DNA from: Phylloscopus collybita
Taxonomy: Eukaryota > Chordata > Aves > Passeriformes > Phylloscopidae
DNA: 64,000 bases
NCBI GenBank assembly: GCA_027886175.1
Contig: JAJNNQ010000040.1
Span: forward strand, 21,224,001-21,288,000
Direction: 5' to 3'
Within the stretch, counting starts at the first letter, position 1. Each line of letters starts with the position of its first letter. A program made the position numbers and the translations under genes. Below, piece after piece: positions 21,531 through 30,650 of the stretch. The notes under the pieces were generated by a model. That model saw only the letters and a list, made by a program, of their open reading frames with translations. It was not told the origin of the DNA and searched no databases.

Positions 21531-22034
21531 AGCCAACAGCTTCCCTTTTGGTCACCTTCTTTGTAATGCAGGTTGCCTCCTGGGAAGCATCCTGGTAGCT
21601 AACAGCAGCTTCCTGAGACAGCTCTGGCTGCTGGATCTCTGCAGGCTTCTTCCCCTTGGGATACATTCTGGTAGCTACCAGCCTCTCCTGCAGTGGGCTC
21701 CTGCTCACTGCAGGCTTACCTTTGGGACATTTCCTGGTAGTGACCAGCATTTCTCTGGGACATCTCTTACTCACTGCAGGCTTCATCTTTGGATTTTTCC
21801 AGGTAGCTGCCAGCATCTCACTGCAGCTGGAGGGCAGGGGGCGAGGGGGATATGCTCTCGCTCAGTGCAGGCTTCCCCCTGGGATACAGTCTGCTATCTA
21901 CCAGATTCTCCTGGGGTCAGCTTCTGGTCTGTGCAGGCTTCCTCCTTGAAAATTTCCTTGTGACAACCAGCATCTCCTGGGGTCAACTCTGGCTCAGTGC
22001 AGGCTTCCCCTTGGGTCACTTTTTGGTATTTGTT

Positions 22035-22273
22035 CCTTACTTTAGATAATCTTCCTCCTCATGTGACTGGTTAAGCTCAAGCTCACCAGCCCTCATCCTT
22101 GCTATCTTCCTGTGGCGATATTGTTCTCCCTTCCGCCTTGTCCTGCTGCTCACTGAGGGTGTGTGCTCCCAGGGGGCTTGGGGAGGGGCTGGGGGTGTGT
22201 GGGGGGCGGGGGCAGCAAGTGCTGTGTGGGATACAGATCTGGATCTCTGTCTTTCATGCTGGCACTGCTGCTT
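22035..22273 (-). pseudogene. Arg-rich and acidic coding-like segment abutting the array
   Basis: On the minus strand a frame is open for 78 codons from 22,273. It holds an Arg-rich part (RTRRKGEQYRHRKIARMRAG) followed by an acidic end (ELELNQSHEEEDYLK). The last codons overlap a donor-like 'aaa|gtaagg' at 22,040-22,035. If the frame instead shifts by one base, it runs straight into the first array unit (VTQGEACTEPELTPGDAG). So this piece is either the exon end before an intron or the start of the repeat domain. Its frame is shifted relative to the Pro/Glu-rich segment upstream, so at least one frameshift has occurred. No family is recognised. Confidence 0.4.
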
Positions 22274-23027
22274 TTAGTTGTGCAGCCATGCTCTGCTCCA
22301 GGTCCCTCTGTTCTGCTGGCTGGTGGCCAGATGCCTGGATCTCCAGCACAGTCTTGCTCACGTTAATGTTCCACTCTAAGTCCAGCAGAGCCTGGCTGCA
22401 GCCTGAGGGGCTGTGTGAGGCAGGGACTGGGATCTCTGTCGCTCCTGATGGCACCTCCTCACTGAGGGCAGGAGAATCTGATGCCTTTTCCACCTCAGGA
22501 GCCAGTGGCTTAGGGGGTTTCTCCTCCTCAGCAGGTCCAGCTGGGGGAGCAGCAACTGCCAGCTCAGCCTCTGTGGGACTGCCTGGGGTAGGAGAACTGC
22601 CATTGATACAGCTCCTGTGTCACACTTCCTTCCCAGTGGTACAGCTCTCACTGTGTGCCATCTCCCCACTGGACTCTCACACCTGCCTCGCACTGGTGCA
22701 ATTCTTGGTGTCTCATGGCTCCCCATGGAGAAACTTACTGGGCTTCTTGCCATTGGTAAAAATCTCAGACTGGATTCCTTCCCACAAGCAAGGCTCTGGG
22801 CTGCTGACATCTGCCCGTTGAGAAAGCTCTTGGTTCATGTCATATTCTCACTCTTCATCCATGGTGACAAAGGCCTCCTCCTCCTCAGTCTCCGACAGTG
22901 AAAGGACTGGTTGCCACCTGCCCCCACCCACTGCCCACTGAGGGCCTGGTCTTCCAGCCAGCAGGGTTAAGGGGCTGGGTGGCTGGGAGTTGGGGTTTGC
23001 CTTGTCCTCCTCTGTCTCTGATATCAT
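22254..23027 (-). pseudogene. Decayed Pro/Glu-rich reading frame upstream of the array
   Basis: One minus-strand frame from an ATG at 23,027 to a TGA at 22,256-22,254 looks coding throughout but is interrupted by four in-frame TGA codons (top positions 22,850, 22,715, 22,679, 22,622). Segments in order include MISETEEDKANPN, LSLSETEEEEAFVTMDEE, then EYDMNQELSQRADVSSPEPC, FTNGKKPSKFLHGEP, SPTPGSPTEAELAVAAPPAG, PAEEEKPPKPLAPEVEKASD and LDLEWNINVSKTVLEIQASG. Every interruption is TGA, as expected from CGA-to-TGA changes (CpG decay). A TAG lies just before the first ATG. Acidic, Pro-rich, disordered-type composition is what survives. A plus-strand frame of 240 codons across 22,099-22,821 is its shadow and has no protein-like character beyond Ser/Gly/Leu. 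The protein family is not identified. Confidence 0.45.
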
Positions 23028-23321
23028 CTAGTGCAGAGGGGTCCTGGGAGCTGCTTCCTGTTGAGAGATTGACTTTTCTGGGACTGGGAAGCCCAGCTCT
23101 CTGCAGCCCTAATATACCCCCTACAGGGCGTGGCTCTGACATGTCACAAGGCTCTCTGGGCATCACAATGTCCCACATCACCCAGGGCCCTGACAGAACG
23201 CTCCTGTGTCACTAAGGGCCACACCCACCACCCCTTCAACACCGATTCCCCTGGGAGCGGCATGGAGCAGCCCCCAGACCTGTGGGCTTCTAGACTGTTG
23301 TTATGATCCAGTTGTTAAATT

Positions 23322-23584
23322 TGTCAGAAATGCCTCTGCCTGAATTAGGGTGCAAATTAGGCCATATGCCAAAGTCCATATTATGGGTTTTATTTAACAG
23401 TAAATGAGACAGATGGAGAGGGAGAGAGAAGAGAAGAGAAGAGAAGAGAAGAGAAGAGAAGAGAAGAGAAGAGAAGAGAAGAGAAGAGAAGAGTGAAAGA
23501 GAGAAAGATAGAGAAGAGAAAGGAAAGAAAAAGAAAGAAAAGAAAAGGAAAAGAAAAGAAAAGAAAGAAAAAAAAGAAAAGAAA

Positions 23585-23682
<98 letters not shown>

Positions 23683-23684
23683 AA

Positions 23685-23768
<84 letters not shown>

Positions 23769-24045
23769 AAAGAGAAAAGGGGTGGGGGAAAGAGAGTGAG
23801 TGATTGAGCCAGATTAAGTAGAAAACCTCATTGCTCTGTGGATCCCAATGATGTCCCCTTGATGCTGTCATCAGGTCTTCTCAGTGGTGTTATAATTTTT
23901 ACTCTTATTCTTTGTATTCTTGTTAATTTTCTTATTCTTATTTCTAATAGTTACTTCTACGATGTCTTCTTCTGCATCTTTCTATTCTCATTGTTATTCT
24001 GATTGTGATACTCTTTTTCTTATTCTTTTATTCTTACTCATTTCA
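23322..24045 (-). mobile_element. LTR-like repeat, right copy (minus), with GA-rich expansion
   Basis: The right-copy end 'tgtcagaaatgcctctgcct' through 'gggttttatttaacag' matches 12,938-13,030. On the minus strand it reads AATAAA then about 70 bases to 'ggcatttctgaca', an LTR-like 3' end. Before it on the minus strand lie a (CTTT)n/(CTTCT)n expansion (23,424-23,790), a unique 100-base spacer, and an interrupted AAG/AAT tract (23,890-24,045) resembling that of the left copy. Confidence 0.5.
23424..23790. repeat. (AGAAG)n and (GAAA)n purine tract
   Basis: About 370 bases are almost pure purine on the plus strand. A pentanucleotide (agaag)n block at 23,430-23,492 is followed by mixed GAAA/GAAAA and then a (gaaa)n block at about 23,585-23,770. 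Long open frames of Lys/Arg/Glu or Phe/Ser/Leu across it are artefacts of the repeat. Confidence 0.95.
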
Positions 24046-24964
24046 TGACCCCCCACTCTCCCAACCACACACACACTTTTTTTGCATTAATAGTTCACTT
24101 GTTATCTTTAAAGGGGGATTCGGAGGTAGAGACTGTCTTTTGAGGGGAACTAGACATGTTCAAAGGAGAAAAAAAAGTCTTAAACAGACACAAACTTGCC
24201 TTTGGAAGTGTGTTGGTGAGTGAACAGACAGCTAAATGCAGTCTTATCTGCAACATGCCTATGGGGACATGTGAAAGGGAAAGCATGCATAACCCATGAG
24301 GGAGCACAGAGATAAATAATCAGAATGTTCATCTGATTGTTCTAAGTGTATTCATTTTGTTCTTGTTCTTTTCTGTTACATCCAAGCACTTTCTGTGATA
24401 TTTGTTTATCCTGAATCCCATTTCATGTTCTTGTATTGTGCAAATAGCCAGCAGCACATTTGTAGAAAGGGCCATAAGGTTTAATTTTTTTTGTATTGTT
24501 GAGAAATCTCCAATGAAGACTTTTCCAAGGCTTAAATAATACTCTATGTCTACTGGGGTGAAAAAAGACATGTAGCGGGGAAGCCTGAAATAACATTTAA
24601 GAAGAACTTTAAAAGCTGGCTCAGTTTTTGAAGTCAGTTCTCTATAACAGCAAATTTAACTACTGATGTTTTGTCTCTGATGAAGAGATAGAAATCCTCA
24701 CTTGAAATAAATGGATAATTCCAGTCATTGTGGTTCCATAATCTGCCTTGCCAATGAATACCATTGACCAGATGTTTGATACGTTGGCATTATTGAGCTT
24801 TCCTTCTGCTATTTAAACTTATGCTGGATTACAGTTACATTAATCAGTGTAGTTCTATTATCATCTCTGTTAATGACAAAATCTTGACTTATCTGCCTGA
24901 AAAATTGCTGGCTGTGATCAGGCACCTTGACAGCTTTTGAAGAAGAATGACCTTCAACATGAAG
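24046..24964. other. Possible 3' UTR or intergenic sequence
   Basis: No gene or repeat is recognised. If the terminal exon at 24,965-25,123 is real, this would contain its 3' untranslated region. A minus-strand ATTAAA-type signal at about 24,480 is a candidate polyadenylation site. Confidence 0.35.
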
Positions 24965-25123
24965 CTAAAGAGGATGTTTGCTCTTATTTATGCTTGGGTG
25001 AAGTTCAGCTTGTGAACGTGTGCTCTCAGATTTCTTTCTGAGAAGAAAATTCGTTTTAGACACAAACACTCTAGCAATGTTTTCTGATACTGCAGGGCTT
25101 GCAGGTGTTCTTCCTGTTTGTAT
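24965..25123 (-). CDS. Candidate terminal exon, unidentified protein
   Basis: The acceptor is excellent: a long pyrimidine tract ending 'tttttttttctttacag' on the minus strand. The open frame begins in phase 0 and runs 52 codons to a TAG at 24,967-24,965. The C-terminal peptide is Ser/Lys/Arg-rich and looks coding. It contains TGRTPASPAVSENIARVFVS, then KTNFLLRKKSESTRSQAELH, ending NKSKHPL. The upstream exon was not found within the next few kb. The gene would run leftward from beyond 25 kb. I do not recognise the family. It may instead be a chance frame behind a poly-T, so splice evidence is needed. Confidence 0.4.
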   Translation of the reverse strand: MQTGRTPASPAVSENIARVFVSKTNFLLRKKSESTRSQAELHPSINKSKHPL

Positions 25124-26525
25124 CTGTAAAGAAAAAAAAAAGAAGAAAACCAAGTTTGAGGTGTCCTTTTTATTGCATTATAACAAAATATTAAGTACAG
25201 TGTCCTGTACAAAGTATCAAGGTTTTGTTTGATTCCTCTTGTTTTATCTTGGTGAAATAATCTTTGTTACATTTCAACACAGCATTTTGATAAAAAATAG
25301 TATTTGCTTTAAGAATAACCATGTAGAGTTTTTGTTATTATCACCTCATAAAAAGGCTAATTCTCTGCAATTTTAAGACAATGTTTTGACACAGTGTTCT
25401 CAGCAAGAGACTGAAATATCACAAAGAATGACCTCCTGGTGAGAAGAAGCAAAAGACAGATTTCTCTCAGCAAAATGCAAATTAATTTCACAGGGTTTTG
25501 CTCAGCACAGTAAAGGGAACCATAGCAACATAAGCAAGCATATACATTCAAAAGCTGTTGCTGACTGATACAACTGAGACAAAAATTAAAGGGCAAAATC
25601 AATCGTGTTCAAAGTTTGCAAGCAAAGATGTGATCATCACTCAAACTTTGCACTTGGATTCAGAGCTCATACAAAATCAGGTATAAAGGTCACAAATAAG
25701 TAAATTTGAAACCTCTGGGTTGCATTTCTACTGAAAAAACAAATTTTAGTAACTGAAAGGGTGCCTTGTGAAATGCAAGTCTTTGTGCAGTGTATAGGGT
25801 GTTTGGTGGTAACTTCCCCAGTTCCTGGAGATTCAATGAATTAGAAAGGTAACCTACTGTGCTGGTTGCTACTGCATATACTACACTGATTAATAATTCT
25901 GATCTTTTTCTGCAGATGGCCTGTCATGACACCAGCATCAAATGCTGATTTACTTCTCCTACAGACCGGACTCTATTTTGCTTGGAGAGTCACAGTTGTC
26001 TTGGGAATAATAACAGAAAAAATCAGACTGGATTCAATCCATAAAGAAGTGATAGGAGAGAAGATTATTAATGGCAGCCATTAATGTAGCTTCCTCTGTG
26101 GGAGAAGAACAACAGAAAAAAACCCCAGAAGCTAAAAGATCCCCCCAGAGTATATCTGTTTTACAAAATATAACATCAATTTGAATTTAGATAACGACTT
26201 TGGCTGATAAAGGCTCTGTAAAACACAAAGCCTTTGAGTAAGCAGTTTGATATGTACTTTATGACCTTCAGATTGAAATCTGGCATTTATGCTCAAGATA
26301 ATTAGATGAGAGCTGACCTGAAGCTCTCAAAACTTGTCATTAATAAGAAATAAGAGGTGAATGGAGTACCTAGTGCAGGAATTTCCATTGAAGATTTTCA
26401 AGTAGTTTTCAGTGCAGCATGACTCAATATGCTCATCAGTAACCAAGAATCAGATTAAAAAAAATAATATTTGTGTACACATTAGACAAAGTGTTTACTG
26501 TTGGGCTTGAAGAAAACTTTGAGGC
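25124..26525. other. Sequence with no supported exon
   Basis: One minus-strand acceptor-like tract ('cttttgcttcttctcaccag', about 25,430) is followed by 25 open codons but has no usable donor. Nothing else is supported. Confidence 0.4.
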
Positions 26526-27051
26526 TGTGGGAGAAATCCCCCTGATTAGGGGGAAATCTCACCATCAAGGCCCCATGGGAGTTCTCTGTGTTAATTAGAC
26601 TAGAAAGTGTTGGAATGCTAGAAACTTAGATTTAAGATTTTAGTGTACAGTAATACAAATGAGTCAAGATGGAGGATTTGGGGTGTTGTCTTTGTCCTTC
26701 TTCTTCACCTTCTTCTTCCTTCTTCTTCATGGGTTTAGGTAGTTTTCTGTAATTGGGTGAAAAAGGTCTGCATTGCGGGCCTTGGGTGGTCATTATTGGG
26801 TCAAAACATAAATAATATAGGTGTCACCTTGGTATTGGGTAATTATTGCTTAAAAGACCCTGGAAAGAGTTAGAAGCCCTCCATTTTTACCTTGTTTCCC
26901 TAGCTTGCTAGTTAAGCTCACAGCTCGTGAGCCTGTAAATACTGTAAATAGATAAGATATAATAAACATTCCAAATCCAAACTCGACATCTTCGTTTCCC
27001 ATGTTATTCATCCTGACCTTGGCAAGGGAAAAAGAGACCAAAACCATCACA
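26526..27051 (+). mobile_element. Endogenous-retrovirus-type LTR (plus)
   Basis: About 526 bp from 'tgtgggagaaatcc' to 'aaaaccatcaca'. A perfect short hairpin (ccccct-gatt-aggggg) sits near the 5' end. A CTT-rich tract lies at 26,696-26,730 and AATAAA at about 26,960, with a U5-like tail after it. The ends are inferred from TG...CA and not from a target-site duplication. It directly abuts a second LTR-like segment. Confidence 0.55.
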
Positions 27052-27370
27052 AGAAAGTTCTCTGCTCTTTTTTCAATGACTGGTTTCTTTTTGCTGCATT
27101 GTTATGAATATTTGTCATTGTCTTCCCCCATTGGATCCAGTCCCTCAAACTCCACCCTAGCCGTACCTTGTATAAATACTGTATCCACCCTGGATCCTGT
27201 CCTTCAGTGCATTCCTTGTCTGGTGCTTGGCTTTCTGCAACTTGTTATTTTGCCCATTAAACCGGTTCTGTTTCAGATTGCGTCCGAGTGTGCCCGTCTT
27301 TCTTCTTACCAGCCACTGCGGACTCTCAGCCGACATCGCTGAGCATGGCAGCCTGTCGGGGCTTGCAACA
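27052..27370 (+). mobile_element. Partial LTR of a second family (plus)
   Basis: It has an ATTGG box ('cccccattggatccag'), a TATA box ('cttgtataaatactgt') at about 27,168 and 'cccattaaaccgg' (ATTAAA). A CpG-containing U5 ends 'gcttgcaaca' at 27,370, the same terminus as the LTR at 6,035-6,600. The 5' part of U3 is missing or replaced at the junction with the preceding LTR. Confidence 0.6.
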
Positions 27371-30300
27371 GTCTAGTGTTATCCTTATTTATAGAGGGAG
27401 GGGGGGAATCAGCAAACACATGGCTTTACCTCTGTAAATGGCTTTTTTTTTTTCCCTATGGAAGGAACACACTGAATCCCATGGCTGTCCACATTTTTAG
27501 AAGGATTGTGAAAATTTGCACATAGGGAGGGTCTAAGACTAGAAGTGATGAATGATCTGTAAAACATGGCTTTCTTCCAAAGAATTGAAGGGTTCACTTT
27601 TCTAAAGTATATTTAAGGGAAGTAAGAGAGTCAGTGTTATTCAGTTGTAAAAGTATCTTTAGGAAAAGAAAATGGTAGGTATTTCAGGATTTTTCCAGCT
27701 CACTTAAAAAAAAAAAAAGGTAGTGGAAGTGAATGTTCTGGACTTAAAGCTGTATAATTTAGATGAGGAAAATTAAGTACATTTTTACAAAAGCCATAAT
27801 TACTCAATTATCCAAACCATAAAGATAAGCTGTAAATATTAACAAGAACAGTATTTTTATTATCACACTTATTCTTGAGATCTTCAAATGAAGTTTTAAT
27901 TATTTCTCGGAATATATGTTGGCTGAATTCAAATTATTGAGGTTAACATGAAAATAACTGGGAGAAATTCAAGAGACACTAGAAGTCAAAGAACTGGCTA
28001 GTTCTGTCTAGCTTTCAGGTTTTTCATCAGCATTTCCGAATCTTCCTTTTTAAGCCAGTATACTGGGTATTCAGTAGCAATACGTGGAACAGACGTAAGG
28101 GATGTGTGTGTGTATAAATTAGTAATGATGAAAAGGGGAAATAGGTTTCTGTACATCACCTGCAGTACTTTTCTCTCTCCTTCTCTCTCTTCCTCCAAAA
28201 GCTCTCGTGGTCATTTCCTGGCCATCAGCTTACACTTAGCAGGGTTTTTCTTAGAAAGATAAGGAAGGTCAATGGAGGTAATACTTAGCAAAATGGTTTT
28301 ATGTCTGAATTACCAATAGCACTTGCCAGTTCAACTGATCAATTCATTAAGCATATTGAAGGAGATGGGGCAAGGCTGCTTCCATATACAAATATATATG
28401 TAAATATCCTCCAGCAATATAATTTGGAGAGTGGTAATACACACCATGAATTTCTGTTCCAAAATGCAAAGCCCGAGCAGATGGACAGTCAGAACAGCAT
28501 TGTAGCTGACATCAGAAACTTTGCTTATAGCACTGGAATTGTGACTGTGTCTTTCTAAGCAACATATTTGCAATGCAGAGCTAGCCTATATTCCCTCATG
28601 CTTTTAAAACAACCATGGGGAGTCTTTTAAATATTTTTTAAAAGCACAGTTGCAGCATTCTAAGGTTCTTATTTTCAAAACAACAGCCTAGGATTAGAAA
28701 ACTGTCCTAGTCAAGCAAATACGTCTTCATGCAGAAGGTTACCTAATTTTTTTTAGTTACTGAAGTCTTTGTACAAATAGAAGGGAACTCATTTTGCAGT
28801 GGGCAAATCTGAGCAGACTGGGAGCAGCCAGGGATACCTGGAACATTTGTGCAGTTATGATGAAACCTCCTGATTAATTTAATATCTTCAGAAGCATCAG
28901 ATACCATCATGGATTATTAATGCTCCAGATGCCTGAAGGCATGCTTGTGGTACAAATGGAGACCAAGGCAGGGAGTCCCTAGTTTATCATTGGACACAAG
29001 CTGACACGGTGCAGCAGCAGTGCCTGGCAAGTGTGGCAGGTCACATCCACAGCAGGAGGTGCTGTCTGGAGGGCAGGGCATGTTAGTTCAGAGACAATCT
29101 CGGGTGCACAGTTTCCAGGCTGTCAGCCTTGATGGGTCGAGTAATGGTAGCAATAGTCCGAGGGGTCTGCTGGTAACTTGTCTAGGAAAAGTTACCTCGC
29201 CAGTGAAGTATTAACTTCAGCAATGTACCACTTGCAATCTTGATAATTTTGCTGAAACTTCTCTCCTAAATGCCTGTGCATGTAAAATTGATCATTTATG
29301 ATGCAGCTTTTACATGAGAACACCTTGTTATCGCATGCTGTGTCATGTATATGTTTTCTTTCTGGATCAGTACCAACAGTATTTTTTTCCAAGCTAATTT
29401 TCCTTGATTACCTTATTTTTCTTCCCTATTTACCCATAACAGAGCTATTTCCAAGCTGTTTGAAGTCAGAAGAAACACTGCTAGAGACTTCAAAGCAACC
29501 TGAATGTGTTTTCAAGAACAGATCAGAACGTGCCTCCTGTGCCGGAGGATCAATTAACCCAGGGAATGTGAAGTGCAAGCAGAGACAGCACCAGGCTCTG
29601 TCATTTCCCACAGAAAGGCATAATTCTTCTGAGCAGATTTGTGCAGATTACCTGTCATGTTTGAGGAGGTGTGTTGAGGAGGTGTTTGAGGATGGCTTTG
29701 AGCAATCTTAGAAGGCAGAAGCCATTTTAATTTGTAACTGGTGACGAGTTTATAGAATTAAAAAGTTTGCTGGTGGAAATAGCTATACATCTTGTTTCTA
29801 ACACATCTTTGCAGTGAAAATGCATCCTGAGTTTAATCAAATTTGGTCTGATTTTAGTGAATCGGATAGTTAATGTTTCTATTCCACAGTCCCATGCTTC
29901 CCCCCATAGAGGCTGATTGATTTTCAAGCAGACATAATGCGTTTCTCTTTACCACTGACCCATTTCATAAGCCAGCTTGACTTAATTGGGATGTCTTAAA
30001 CAACATGAAATTTTTACAAAGTTGAGGTTGTAATTGCCTCGTCTGGAATGGCAGTAATTATTGCCAAAGCAGGGGTTTTTTTCTCTTTTTTTTTTTTTTT
30101 TTAAATTACTGTACCAAGAATGATGACCACTTATAGCCAGGTGCTTTATGATTTCCTAGTGTATCCAGATATATCAGCTGGTTTTTTCTTGTGCAAGGGA
30201 AAATGCTTTCAGTCTGCTTTGCAAAACACATCTAGATTAATCCTCCCTGCAAGGCTAAAATTCATAAATTTAGTGGCTTTGGTTGATTGTCAACAAAATC

Positions 30301-30603
30301 AACTAAATGTATCTGCAATTTTCTGTGTTTATTGTTCTATCAATTATAACTGATATAATTGGCTTTGTGATTTTTGCATTGCAACTGGCTTATCACTTGC
30401 CATTTATCCTGTCTTACGTAATAGAATACATTTGCTGCTTAGATTCACAAATGGTTTATAAAGCAAGATCCCATTAAATCCGTGTGCGTACTGGTTTCTA
30501 CTTTAATTCTTATCATGCCTTCATTTCATGATAAACAAGCCCAGACACTGCTTAGGGAATGACTTTCCAATTACAGATACCTGAAGATAAATAAAATATT
30601 TTT

Positions 30604-30650
<47 letters not shown>

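Larger units (their letters stand above)
14298..22032 (-). repeat. 7.7 kb minisatellite, 66-bp unit (22 codons)
   Basis: There are about 115 tandem units. On the plus strand each unit runs roughly 'ggtagctaccagcatctcct', 'ggggtcagctctggctcact', 'gcaggcttccccttgggac', 'acttcct'. Unit length is mostly 66 bp with small indels. On the minus strand one frame reads about GEACSEPELTPGDAGSYQEV plus SQ, and a second reads about GKPAVSQSCPQEMLVATRKC plus PK. On the plus strand a hydrophobic frame is also open. Because 66 is a multiple of three, long open frames appear on both strands and should not be taken as genes. Edge units (21.5-22.0 kb and 14.3-14.6 kb) are more diverged than central ones. Related multi-unit blocks recur every 0.6-1.3 kb. 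The ancestral sense is probably minus, judging from the adjoining reading frame at 22.04-23.03 kb. Confidence 0.95.

Noticed and set aside
14578..21536. Dozens of overlapping open frames on both strands (for example plus 14,578-15,099 and minus 18,667-19,476)
   Set aside because: They follow from a 66-bp unit with few stops in several frames. Frames shift between units and both strands are open at once, so they are not separate genes.
22099..22821. 240-codon plus-strand open frame
   Set aside because: It lies opposite a more protein-like minus frame and has Ser/Gly/Leu shadow composition with no domain. GC-rich sequence yields such frames readily.
22848..22906. Resemblance of the acidic EEEEAFVTMDEE stretch to acidic motifs in matrin-type nuclear proteins
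   Set aside because: It rests on memory of a short acidic motif. No zinc-finger or RNA-binding domain is visible, so no family is claimed.
23290..23871. 193-codon Phe/Ser/Leu frame and 104-codon Lys/Arg frame
   Set aside because: Both are translations of the (GAAA)n/(CTTT)n microsatellite.
28000..28240. Two minus-strand exon-like pieces joinable in phase across about 97 bases
   Set aside because: The acceptor has a poor pyrimidine tract and the implied intron is very short. The first piece is a low-complexity Glu/Arg run.
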